A stretch of 52,664 bases of DNA, taken from assembly GCA_945865645.1 (NCBI GenBank), contig CAMBEI010000014.1:1-52664 (forward strand), written 5' to 3'. A program made the position numbers and the translations under genes. Shown here piece after piece: positions 28,538-36,261 of the stretch. This stretch comes from Chitinophaga pinensis. Lineage in GTDB: Bacteria; Bacteroidota; Bacteroidia; Chitinophagales; Chitinophagaceae. Below the pieces are notes generated by a model, which did no database searches, was not told the DNA's origin, and saw only the letters and a program-made list of their open reading frames with translations. How positions within the stretch are numbered: position 1 is the first letter of the stretch; each line of letters begins with the position of its first letter.

Positions 28538-29092
28538 CTATTTTTTTGTACTGTCAGGCTTACTATTTAATGGTACACCAACAGCTATATCACAACGATG
28601 GTTTGGCTCTCCATGTGGAGGGTTCATGCCTGGTTCAGTTTTTTGTGTATTTGGAATCTCTGTCATTGTTGTTTGCGGCAGCTGTGTACTAACTGATGCT
28701 GGTTGCACATTTGTAGGTACTGGCTTGCTATTTAATGGTGCTCCAACAGCTATATCGCAACGATGGCTGGGCTGTCCATGTGGAGGATTCATACCCGGCG
28801 CAGTAGTTGTTTGTGTTGTTTTTTGAGGAGAAGAAACAGCAACATTATTTTGCGAATTAATATTTATTGGAGTTGTTCTAGGAGTCGTGTTTATGTCATC
28901 AGGCACTGTGTTTGTCGGCAACGTATTATTGTTTTGTGGCGCTGTATTTGATATAGCTGGTTGAACAGTTTTATTTTCTGATCCCACAGGAATAATTGAT
29001 TTATCGATATAATCATTATTATCAGATCCTGCACAAGATATTAAAGTGGTGGCTGTTAATAAAGCCACCACTGTAAATAATTTTAATTTCAT
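28538..29092 (-). CDS. Lipoprotein with duplicated GMNPPHG...HRCDIAVG motif
   Basis: 184-residue lipoprotein of unknown function. The signal peptide ends in the lipobox LISC with Cys20. A low-complexity Thr/Asn/Pro/Gln region (about 25-98) follows, then two copies of a 26-residue motif at 99-124 and 154-179, each reading PGMNPPHG, two variable positions, HRCDIAVG and PLNSKP, with one Cys each. The copies are 55 residues apart. I recall single copies of such a motif at the ends of other Bacteroidota proteins, but no function. The ATG at 29092 is chosen because it gives a proper signal peptide; an upstream in-frame ATG at 29179 would add 29 residues in front of it. Confidence 0.75.
   Translation of the reverse strand: MKLKLFTVVALLTATTLISCAGSDNNDYIDKSIIPVGSENKTVQPAISNTAPQNNNTLPTNTVPDDINTTPRTTPININSQNNVAVSSPQKTTQTTTAPGMNPPHGQPSHRCDIAVGAPLNSKPVPTNVQPASVSTQLPQTTMTEIPNTQKTEPGMNPPHGEPNHRCDIAVGVPLNSKPDSTKK
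28557..28633 (-). repeat. Direct repeat copy 2 within the lipoprotein gene
   Basis: 77-nt segment that matches 28722-28798 in most positions, encoding the second GMNPPHG/HRCDIAVG motif. The two lie 165 nt (55 codons) apart. Confidence 0.8.
28722..28798 (-). repeat. Direct repeat copy 1 within the lipoprotein gene
   Basis: Partner of 28557-28633, encoding the first motif copy. Differences are mostly at third codon positions, so the protein motif is under constraint after duplication. Confidence 0.8.
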
Positions 29093-29220
29093 GACGCTTA
29101 TTTTAGGTAGCTGCAATTTAGGCCTATTTGAGGGAAATACAAATTGAGTATAATTTTTTTTGAAGATTTGCTTATTCATAATTCAAGTTACGTTTTTTTA
29201 TTTTTTATAACAAGTAATAA

Positions 29221-29248
29221 AACAAAAACCGACGACAAACTTGTCGGG
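29221..29248 (-). terminator. Terminator of the M20 peptidase gene
   Basis: On the minus strand CCGAC (29247-29243) pairs with GTCGG (29233-29229), followed at once by TTTTTGTTTT. An alternative 6-bp pairing CGACAA/TTGTCG lies inside. It is 47 nt past the stop codon of the M20 gene. Confidence 0.65.
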
Positions 29249-29294
29249 ATTTAAATCACATTTAGATTTCTTAAAAGCGTAAGCAACGCTTTGC

Positions 29295-30656
29295 TTAACC
29301 CTCAAAATACTTATGAAAATATGGAATTGTTTCAATGCCTTTATAAAAATTAGCGAGGTCAAATTTTTCATTAGGGCTGTGCAGATTATCGCTGTCTAAT
29401 CCAAAGCCCATCAATACTACTTTTACACCCAGTTCTTTTTCAAACAAAGAGCAAATAGGTATGCTGCCACCACCGCGTACTGGTATGGGCACTTTTCCAA
29501 AGCAAGTTTCTATTGCTTTAGCTGCAGCCTGATAAGCACTAGTGTTAATAGGAGTTAGGTAAGGCTCACCACCATGATGAAGTGTTGCTTTTACTGTAAC
29601 ATAAGGGGGCGCAATTTTTTGTAAATGATTAATTAACATTTCGGTTATTTTACCGCTGCTCTGGTTGGGTACTAGCCTTGCAGATATTTTTGCAAATGCT
29701 TTTGATGGCAAAACAGTTTTTGCACCTTCGCCAGTATAACCACCCCAAATTCCGTTTAGTTCAATTGTAGGTCGAATACCTGTTCTTTCATTAGTACTAT
29801 AATCGCGCTCTCCCCATAATTCTTTTATACCCAAATCATCTTTATAGTCCTGTTCATTAAAGGGAGCCGCGGCCATTAGTTTTCTTTCTGCATCAGATGA
29901 AATAATTACCTCATCATAAAAACCGGGGATGTTAATATGATTATTCTCATCGTGTAAGGAAGCAATCATTTTTGCCAATATAGTAATAGGATTAGCAACT
30001 GCACCACCATAAACACCACTATGCAAATCGCGGTTAGGGCCAGTTACTTCTACCTCAATATAACTTAAGCCACGAAGTCCAATATCCAAACTTGGCGTGT
30101 CTAAACTAATCATAGCGCTATCACTAATAAGTACACAATTTGCTTTTAATAATTCTTTGTTGGCAATAACAAATTTAGCTAGGTTAGTTGAGCCAACCTC
30201 TTCTTCTCCCTCTATACAAAATTTAATGTTATTTTCAAGTGTGTTGGTTTGTATTAATGTTTCTAATGCTTTTATGTGCATATACATTTGACCTTTGTCA
30301 TCGCAACTGCCACGTGCAAAAATTTTACCATCAATTATTACGGGTTCAAATGGGCCACTTTTCCAAAGTTCTAAAGGCTCGGCTGGCTGTACATCGTAAT
30401 GGCCATAGACCAATACCGTTGGTTTGCTGGGGTTAACTATTTTTTCGGCATACACAACAGGGTGACCAGCTGTTGCAAAAATTTCAGCCTTATCAACACC
30501 TGCTTCTATCAGGCGTTGCTTTACAGCTTCAGCACAAGCAATCATATCGGGCTTATGTTCGGCTTTTGCACTTACACTGGGTATCCGCAACAGCTCGAGT
30601 AACTCGTTTAAAAAACGCTCCTTATTTTTTTCCTGGTAATCTTTCCAAACTTGCAT
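29295..30656 (-). CDS. M20 family metallodipeptidase
   Basis: 453-residue zinc peptidase related to carnosinase-type/PepV-like dipeptidases, probably cytoplasmic (no signal peptide). Metal and catalytic motifs in order: YGHYDVQP (His86, catalytic Asp88), GSCDDKGQ (bridging Asp120), EGEEEVGS (catalytic Glu151, ligand Glu152), SDSAMI further on, then the dimerisation domain with HSGVYGGAVANP and the C-terminal HSPNEKF ligand His. Stands alone with its own terminator. Substrate is probably a dipeptide; specificity is not visible. Confidence 0.92.
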   Translation of the reverse strand: MQVWKDYQEKNKERFLNELLELLRIPSVSAKAEHKPDMIACAEAVKQRLIEAGVDKAEIFATAGHPVVYAEKIVNPSKPTVLVYGHYDVQPAEPLELWKSGPFEPVIIDGKIFARGSCDDKGQMYMHIKALETLIQTNTLENNIKFCIEGEEEVGSTNLAKFVIANKELLKANCVLISDSAMISLDTPSLDIGLRGLSYIEVEVTGPNRDLHSGVYGGAVANPITILAKMIASLHDENNHINIPGFYDEVIISSDAERKLMAAAPFNEQDYKDDLGIKELWGERDYSTNERTGIRPTIELNGIWGGYTGEGAKTVLPSKAFAKISARLVPNQSSGKITEMLINHLQKIAPPYVTVKATLHHGGEPYLTPINTSAYQAAAKAIETCFGKVPIPVRGGGSIPICSLFEKELGVKVVLMGFGLDSDNLHSPNEKFDLANFYKGIETIPYFHKYFEG

Positions 30657-31007
30657 AGTATTTATTATTTGTATGTGAAATATAATTAATTTAGGATGCT
30701 AAATTAAGCCATTTAGCTTGCATAAACAGTATGTTAAAAAAAGATAAAAAATAATAGAAATTAGTTCCATTTTTTGCAGGTTGGTATACTCATTAATATA
30801 TTTACGTTAGATTAGTTGTCAATTTATCAGCCTTTGTTTTTTCCGAATTGCACTTAATCCTGTCTAATGTAAAGGCTGAGTCTATTATAGAAATTAATGT
30901 AAGAAAATTATATTGCAGATTCTTTTTTGTAAAAAAGAAATCAAGTTACAAAGATGTAGAAAACGAGTTTTTTTTATGCGTATAAAAGATTATTATGCTA
31001 TTTTATG
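30657..31007. other. Intergenic stretch between the small ORF and the M20 gene
   Basis: AT-rich, no gene seen. It holds a 9-bp palindrome TTCTTTTTT-GT-AAAAAAGAA (30920-30939), suited to end the minus-strand lptG-sodA transcript; a 7-bp inverted repeat GCTAAAT/ATTTAGC (30698-30704 and 30711-30717); and TATATTTC on the minus strand (30684-30677), one base off the -7 consensus and placed about 21-28 nt before the M20 ATG. Confidence 0.4.
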
Positions 31008-31230
31008 CTAAGCCAATACCATTAAGACTGTAAGCAGGTATAGTAGAACAATTAAAGCTAGTATCCATTTTATTACTAATACAAAAATGGTACAAAATAT
31101 TATTCTTAAAGAACCTAGATTATAAAGTGTAAATAATATGCCTATGTTTTCAAATATGTCTAAATTATCTATCCATAAAGCTGCTTTAGCAAATAAATTA
31201 CCCCTTTTAATTAAGGTTTTTTTTATTCAT
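31008..31230 (-). pseudogene. Small membrane-protein ORF interrupted at an A8 run
   Basis: Starting 15 nt after the sodA stop, ATG 31230 reads MNKKNLN and stops. One base shorter in the following A8 run, the same sequence would read MNKKTLIKRGNLFAKAALWI and on to TAG at 31008, 73 residues, with a hydrophobic second half (about 42-73, with KWILALIVLLYLLTVLMVLA). That frame is open for 73 codons but contains no ATG, GTG or TTG near its beginning. Either the gene carries a frameshift or polymerase slippage at A8 restores it. The protein family is not recognised. Confidence 0.45.
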
Positions 31231-31245
31231 ATAAATAGTTGTTGA

Positions 31246-32010
31246 CTATATTTTAAAGTCACCCATTCTTTGTTGTACATAATCCCAATTTACCACATCC
31301 CACCAATTTTGAATATAATCAGCCCTTTTGTTTTGATATTTTAAATAGTACGCATGCTCCCAAACATCCAACGCTAGTAAGGGAAATCCTTTTTTATCCG
31401 AAACATCCATTAATGGATTATCCTGATTAGGGGTAGAACTTATCTGTAGTTTTTTATTACCATCAATATATAACCAAGCCCAGCCACTACCAAAACGATT
31501 TTTACCTGTATCTGAAAATTTTTTTTTAAAATCTTCAAAACTACCAAAGGCCAAGTTAATAGCAGCTTGTATATCACCTGTTGGTAAGTTATTTACTTGT
31601 TTAGCGCGCATACATTTCCAAAACATTTCATGGTTGTAATGACCACCACCATTATTACGCATTTTAGGCGAATATTTCGAGATGTTGCACAATAGAGGTT
31701 CTAACCCTAGAGCAATATTTACCCCTTCTGCCGTAGCAGCTTCTTTTGCATTTTTAGAATAAGCAGCAGCGTGTTTGCTGTAATGAATTTCCATTGTCAT
31801 GGCATCTATTATGTTTTCCAAACCATCATAGGTATAAGGAAGTGCTTGCTGATCAAAACCAGTATTAAATTTTGAGGATATATAATTTTCTTTTCTAGTA
31901 AATGATTGCAATAAGGGAGCGGCTATACTTAAACTAGCTCCAATGGCTAAACTTCCTTTTACTGTTTTTGAAATAAATGATCTTCGGGTATTTTTTTTTT
32001 GTATAGCCAT
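31246..32010 (-). CDS. sodA: Superoxide dismutase (Fe/Mn type) with Tat signal
   Basis: Converts superoxide to peroxide and oxygen. 254 residues, of which about 55 precede the usual start. The lead has a twin-arginine motif (TRRSFIS at 8-14) and a hydrophobic core, so the enzyme is probably exported folded to the periplasm. Metal ligands are His76 (EIHYSKH), His127 (YNHEMFW), Asp215 and His219 (DVWEHAYY). Gln196 in NQDNPLM is the residue usual in manganese enzymes, but metal use cannot be settled from sequence. It lies 10 nt after the lptG-like gene. Confidence 0.93.
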   Translation of the reverse strand: MAIQKKNTRRSFISKTVKGSLAIGASLSIAAPLLQSFTRKENYISSKFNTGFDQQALPYTYDGLENIIDAMTMEIHYSKHAAAYSKNAKEAATAEGVNIALGLEPLLCNISKYSPKMRNNGGGHYNHEMFWKCMRAKQVNNLPTGDIQAAINLAFGSFEDFKKKFSDTGKNRFGSGWAWLYIDGNKKLQISSTPNQDNPLMDVSDKKGFPLLALDVWEHAYYLKYQNKRADYIQNWWDVVNWDYVQQRMGDFKI

Positions 32011-32020
32011 AATAATTATT

Positions 32021-33448
32021 TTAAGACACTATTTTTTTAAATCTATTTTTTACATATTTAAATGCACGATTATAATATTCTTTATTAAATAATTGTGAAT
32101 CGTGCATGGCTTTATAGGTAAGAAAAATACCAACTGGGGTTAGTACTAATACCGCTAACCACATACCAAAAAATGGTGACATTATCTCCTCCTTTACAAA
32201 TTTTTCGCCAAACATATTTAGCAAATGAAACATTAAAAAGAAAATTATAGCAACAACCAAAGGCATACCCAAACCACCTTTACGAATTATAGAACCTAAC
32301 GGAGCTCCTATAAAAAATAAAACAAAACATGCCATAGCTAAAGAAAACTTACGGTGCCATTCAATTTTATGGAACTTAATTTCTGATTTACGATTTTCAA
32401 TTTCATTGCCAGTATCCAGGATATTATATTTTAAATTACTTGCTATGGTTATGGCAGATTCTACAACCCTAAAACGTGCCGAGTCTGGCAAAATAGAATC
32501 GAATTTGTCGTACTTAAAATTTATTACTGCTAATTTTTTTTGGGAACTGATTTGCTTCGCTGTATATGGTAGGCTCATGTCCATAGTTCTATTCATTCGT
32601 ACCATAATACTATCATTTAGTTTATCTAGCGAATCTAGCGAATAGTTAATTTGACCAGCACTTAACATTTTAAAATTATTACGGTAAATACTATCGTCGG
32701 TCGTTTGTTTTTGTAAAGAACTTAAATCAAAAAGTTTTTTAAAAGAGCTAAAACTAAGCCGAATAAATTCTGTAGTGGAATCATAACTGTTTCCGTTTTC
32801 TTGATAGCGAGTTCCATTTTTAAGATTAAATTCTAAAAATCTTTTATCTGCAGATACCGTCATTACACCCGTTTCAGCTATAATGCAATTATTTTGAAGT
32901 GGGTTGGTTTGTTCGTAAATTAAAACATCGTGTATGGTTTTTCCATCAGTATCTTTTTTTCCGGCTTTAATAGCGTAGTTAGGAATATAGGTAAAAAACA
33001 CACCCTCTTTTAAATCAAAAGCGGGCTTCTTATAATAAATATCATTATAAAGGGCAACAAATTTTAAATTAGCATAGGGTATTACATAATTGCCAAAAAT
33101 AAATGTGATGCCGCTTAATAAAATCGCCAACCATATTAATGGGCGCATAAATCGCAATAAAGAAATACCCGATGATTTTATAGCGACCAACTCAAAATGT
33201 TCACCCATATTGCCAAAAGTCATGATAGATGAAATAAGAATAGCAATTGGCATGGCTAATGTAAGCATAGACGCACTTACATACCATAAAAACTTACCAA
33301 TGGTAATAAAGTCTAAACCCTTGCCTACTAAGTCATCTAGGTATTTCCAAAGGCCTTGCATCATGAGTACGAAAAAAGCAATAAAGAACGTTATAATAAA
33401 CGGTCCGATAAAAGATTTAAGAATAAGTTTATCTAATTTCTTTATCAT
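32021..33448 (-). CDS. LptF/LptG-type permease (YjgP/YjgQ family)
   Basis: 475-residue inner-membrane permease of the LptBFG transporter that extracts lipopolysaccharide for transport to the outer membrane. Helices near 15-40, 55-80 and 100-120, a large periplasmic jellyroll-like domain (about 130-360), and three C-terminal helices. Family-typical stretches: KSFIGPFIITFFIAFFVLMM, the GEHFELVAIKSSGIS coupling helix, and FFIGAPLGSIIRKGGLGMP. Bacteroidota often encode one such protein here; I do not choose between LptF and LptG. First gene of a unit with sodA. Confidence 0.9.
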   Translation of the reverse strand: MIKKLDKLILKSFIGPFIITFFIAFFVLMMQGLWKYLDDLVGKGLDFITIGKFLWYVSASMLTLAMPIAILISSIMTFGNMGEHFELVAIKSSGISLLRFMRPLIWLAILLSGITFIFGNYVIPYANLKFVALYNDIYYKKPAFDLKEGVFFTYIPNYAIKAGKKDTDGKTIHDVLIYEQTNPLQNNCIIAETGVMTVSADKRFLEFNLKNGTRYQENGNSYDSTTEFIRLSFSSFKKLFDLSSLQKQTTDDSIYRNNFKMLSAGQINYSLDSLDKLNDSIMVRMNRTMDMSLPYTAKQISSQKKLAVINFKYDKFDSILPDSARFRVVESAITIASNLKYNILDTGNEIENRKSEIKFHKIEWHRKFSLAMACFVLFFIGAPLGSIIRKGGLGMPLVVAIIFFLMFHLLNMFGEKFVKEEIMSPFFGMWLAVLVLTPVGIFLTYKAMHDSQLFNKEYYNRAFKYVKNRFKKIVS

Positions 33449-33494
33449 GAAAAAAAAAATCTAATGAAAATTAATTGTAGTAATTTACTGTTCT

Positions 33495-34106
33495 ATGTAC
33501 AATGATTCAAAATTAATGCTTTCTGCTGAGGAACAGCAAATGGTAAATAATACGAATTGGATTTTAACGAAACGTATTATAATTGACAAAGTCGGTCTCT
33601 TATTCGGCTCTTTAGCAGATTCACAAAAATTAATTATTGAACAACAGGCAGATTGGCTAAACCCAGAAATTGTAAATTCTACACTAAAGCTTCTAAAAGG
33701 CGAAAACTACCTAAAACTTCCATATGTGTTGTTAGACTATCCAAGGTTTTTTGAAATTGAGAATATTTTTGCAGTAAGAACCATGTTTTGGTGGGGTAAT
33801 TTTTTCAGTATTACTTTGCATTTATCTGGTAGCTATAAGCAGATGTTTCAAAAAAAAATCATTGAAAGATTAAGTTTAAGTAAGCAAAATTTTTTTATCT
33901 GTATCCATGATAGCGAGTGGCAGCATCATTTTGGTTCGGATAATTATATTCTTGTAAAACAATTGTCTGATAATAATGTACAGAATAATATTTATAATAA
34001 ACAATTTATTAAGCTAGCTATTAAATTTCCTTTGCATCCATGGAATAGCATACCTACATTACTTAATGAAGCATTTGATGAAATAATAAATCTGTTGAAG
34101 ACTTAG
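33495..34106 (+). CDS. Conserved Bacteroidota protein of unknown function
   Basis: 203 residues, no signal peptide and no clear helix, so probably cytoplasmic. The centre, with LPYVLLDYPRFFEIENIFAV and RTMFWWGNFFSITLHLSG, is aromatic-rich and looks strongly constrained; I recall related proteins in Chitinophagaceae, all uncharacterised. It is divergent from the lptG-like gene (46 nt between starts). Its TAG stop shares two bases with the stop codon of the convergent START-like gene. No function is proposed. Confidence 0.8.
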   Translation: MYNDSKLMLSAEEQQMVNNTNWILTKRIIIDKVGLLFGSLADSQKLIIEQQADWLNPEIVNSTLKLLKGENYLKLPYVLLDYPRFFEIENIFAVRTMFWWGNFFSITLHLSGSYKQMFQKKIIERLSLSKQNFFICIHDSEWQHHFGSDNYILVKQLSDNNVQNNIYNKQFIKLAIKFPLHPWNSIPTLLNEAFDEIINLLKT

Positions 34107-34483
34107 CTACCGAGGCGATGAAATAATTCTTTTACCTGGTATTGCCATAATTGGCTCTGATCCTTAATTTCCTTTTTTTCGGCAAAGTCACTGATAATTA
34201 AAATAGTTTGATTGGTAACTTCAGATTTATCAATACGCCATTCAAAATATTCATCTTTAGTCATATAATCCCACCGAAAACGAACAAACTTGTCTTGTTC
34301 GCTGTCTATTAATTTTGCTTTCTCTTCAACTCCATTCCAAGAAAAACTAAATTGATCCTCTTTTTCATCAATTTTATCTGCAAACCATTCTTGTAATCCA
34401 GTTGGGGTTCTTAAAAAATCATATAAAATAGCTGGAGAACATCTAACAGGATATTCTAATGTATATAAAACTTTCTTACTCAT
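34103..34483 (-). CDS. START-like domain protein (SRPBCC superfamily)
   Basis: 126-residue helix-grip protein. It begins with the strand-helix pattern LEYPVRCSPAILYDFLRTPT, followed by GLQEWFADKID, WNGVEEKAKLI and the long C-terminal helix SQLWQYQVKELFHRLG. This is the compact START-like form common in Bacteroidota, related to AHSA1 proteins, which bind small hydrophobic ligands or chaperones. Ligand unknown. Its end overlaps the end of the convergent gene by 4 nt. Confidence 0.82.
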   Translation of the reverse strand: MSKKVLYTLEYPVRCSPAILYDFLRTPTGLQEWFADKIDEKEDQFSFSWNGVEEKAKLIDSEQDKFVRFRWDYMTKDEYFEWRIDKSEVTNQTILIISDFAEKKEIKDQSQLWQYQVKELFHRLGS

Positions 34484-34514
34484 TTTTTTATTTTAAAAAA
34501 TCATTGATTTGTTG

Positions 34515-34544
34515 CAATAATAACAAATTAAACCAAAGCACAAA
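34515..34544 (-). promoter_or_regulatory. Candidate promoter of the START-like gene
   Basis: On the minus strand TTTG (34544-34541), an 18-nt spacer and TATTATTG (34522-34515, one mismatch to TAnnTTTG) fit the Bacteroidota arrangement. Transcription would begin near 34508, about 25 nt before the ATG. Confidence 0.35.
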
Positions 34545-34910
34545 TTATTTATTTATCTTTTTTGTTTTACTTATCAAAAAAAATAGCAAACACAATTGAT
34601 AAATACCTGATAAAATGACTGTATTATACATTTTTATTTTAATAATATGATATATTTAACATAAATTTTAGTACTAAAATCTGCCATTTTTAACAAATTG
34701 GCAACTTAATTCTTTTTAGCAAATTATTAAATCTTCTGTATTTGGTTATGCGTAAATTAAAAATATTTAACACAAACGCTATCTATATAAGCCAACGTTT
34801 AGAAAAACAATTGTAAGAAGATAGGGAAACTTCAATTAATTAGGCCGATAATTTTACTTATCCTTGTCTTTTACCATAAAACCCATTTCTTTTTAGCCTC
34901 TGTAAATCAA
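34545..34910. other. Intergenic stretch between START-like gene and odhB
   Basis: Very AT-rich; I see no gene, RNA gene or strong hairpin. The E1 gene that often precedes odhB is not here, and no remnant of it is recognisable. Confidence 0.5.
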
Positions 34911-34942
34911 TTGTTTTAATCTTTAATTTTACCCGAAATTTG
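34911..34942 (+). promoter_or_regulatory. Candidate promoter of odhB
   Basis: TTG at 34911-34913 and GAAATTTG at 34935-34942 (one mismatch to TAnnTTTG), 21 nt apart. Transcription would start near 34949, 15 nt ahead of the ATG at 34964. A TTG at 34940 in frame with the gene lies inside this box and is therefore not the start. Confidence 0.4.
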
Positions 34943-34963
34943 CACAATAATAAATTATTGAAC

Positions 34964-36202
34964 ATGTTGATTGAAATAAAAGTTCCTACTATTGGTGAAA
35001 GTATTACTGAAGTTTCCCTTGTTAAGTGGTATAAACACAATGGCGACTGGGTTAATAGAGATGAAGTGATTGCTGAATTAGAAAGCGAAAAAGCCAGTTT
35101 TGAGCTAAATGCAGAAGAGTCAGGAGTTATTAATATAATTGCCAATGAAGGTGATACCCTTCATATTGACGATGTTGTTTGTACTATTAACACAGATGCA
35201 GCTCCCCAAATACCCAAGGATGTATTTAATATAGATTATAATAAAACGATATCACAGCCCCAAAATGATAATTCATCTAGTCAAATGCTACCTAAGATGC
35301 AGCCAACGCACACTGCTGATATTAAAGCCACGCCTGTTGCAGCAGCAATAATTGCAGATAAAAAACTTGATGTACTAGGAGTTACCGCTTCTGGTATTAA
35401 TGGAAAAATAGTGAAACAAGATGTTATGGACGTACTTAATAACCCTGGTAGAAAAATAGGGACCTTTTTATTTGAAAGAAATGACCGCAAACAAAAAATA
35501 AGCAACCTGCGTAAAACAATTAGTAGACGCTTGGTGGAAGCAAAAAATACAACTGCTATGCTTACTACTTTTAATGAAGTAGATATGAGCGCCATTATGG
35601 AAATTAGAAAAAAGTTTAAGGATAAATTTAAAGAATTGCATGGCGTTAATCTTGGCTTTATGAGTTTCTTTACCAAGGCCTGCACCTATGCCTTAATGGA
35701 ATGGCCTTCAATAAATGCTTATATAGATGGGGAAAATATTATTTATCACGATTTTTGCGATATCTCTATTGCAGTAAGTGCGCCTAAAGGATTGGTGGTG
35801 CCCGTAATACGAAATGCCGAAAGTTTAAGCATGGCAGGCATTGAAGCTGCCGTATTTCAGCTAGCAACTAAGGCAAAAGATAATAAATTAACAATTGAAG
35901 AAATGACAGGAGGAACTTTTACTATCACTAATGGAGGCATTTTTGGCTCCATGATGAGTACCCCAATAATTAATATTCCTCAATCGGCCATTTTAGGTAT
36001 GCATAATATTATGGAACGCCCTATGGCTGTTAACGGACAAGTAGTGATTAAGCCAATGATGTACCTAGCATTAAGCTATGATCATCGAATTATTGATGGT
36101 AGAGAATCTGTTGGTTTTTTAGTTAGGGTAAAAGAATTTTTGGAAAATCCAGAATTGATGCTATTTGGAAAAGACCCCGTAAAATCACTGTTAGAACTGT
36201 AA
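34964..36202 (+). CDS. odhB: 2-oxo acid dehydrogenase E2, 2-oxoglutarate type
   Basis: Dihydrolipoyl succinyltransferase (SucB/OdhB), the core of the 2-oxoglutarate dehydrogenase complex of the TCA cycle. 412 residues from ATG 34964: one lipoyl domain with Lys43 ([12 protein letters not shown]), a peripheral subunit-binding domain (about 125-160, [20 protein letters not shown]), and the catalytic domain with [11 protein letters not shown] (His374, Asp378). Start of the lipoyl domain [12 protein letters not shown] and the single lipoyl unit favour 2-oxoglutarate over pyruvate. No E1 gene is adjacent. Confidence 0.9.
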   Translation: MLIEIKVPTIGESITEVSLVKWYKHNGDWVNRDEVIAELESEKASFELNAEESGVINIIANEGDTLHIDDVVCTINTDAAPQIPKDVFNIDYNKTISQPQNDNSSSQMLPKMQPTHTADIKATPVAAAIIADKKLDVLGVTASGINGKIVKQDVMDVLNNPGRKIGTFLFERNDRKQKISNLRKTISRRLVEAKNTTAMLTTFNEVDMSAIMEIRKKFKDKFKELHGVNLGFMSFFTKACTYALMEWPSINAYIDGENIIYHDFCDISIAVSAPKGLVVPVIRNAESLSMAGIEAAVFQLATKAKDNKLTIEEMTGGTFTITNGGIFGSMMSTPIINIPQSAILGMHNIMERPMAVNGQVVIKPMMYLALSYDHRIIDGRESVGFLVRVKEFLENPELMLFGKDPVKSLLEL

Positions 36203-36261
36203 AATTAGGTTGATTAATTTTACAATCTGCATTAACAACTACAGGCTTTATTTTTGTTTTT

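Noticed and set aside
29093..29179. 29-residue N-terminal extension of the lipoprotein
   Set aside because: It would bury the signal peptide and lipobox behind a hydrophilic lead.
34680..34860. Possible tRNA or small structured RNA ahead of odhB
   Set aside because: No T-loop GTTC box, no acceptor-stem pairing; only a 5-bp TGCCA/TGGCA pairing was seen.
34940..34963. TTG start at 34940 for odhB
   Set aside because: It falls inside the likely -7 box, and the lipoyl domain begins properly from ATG 34964.
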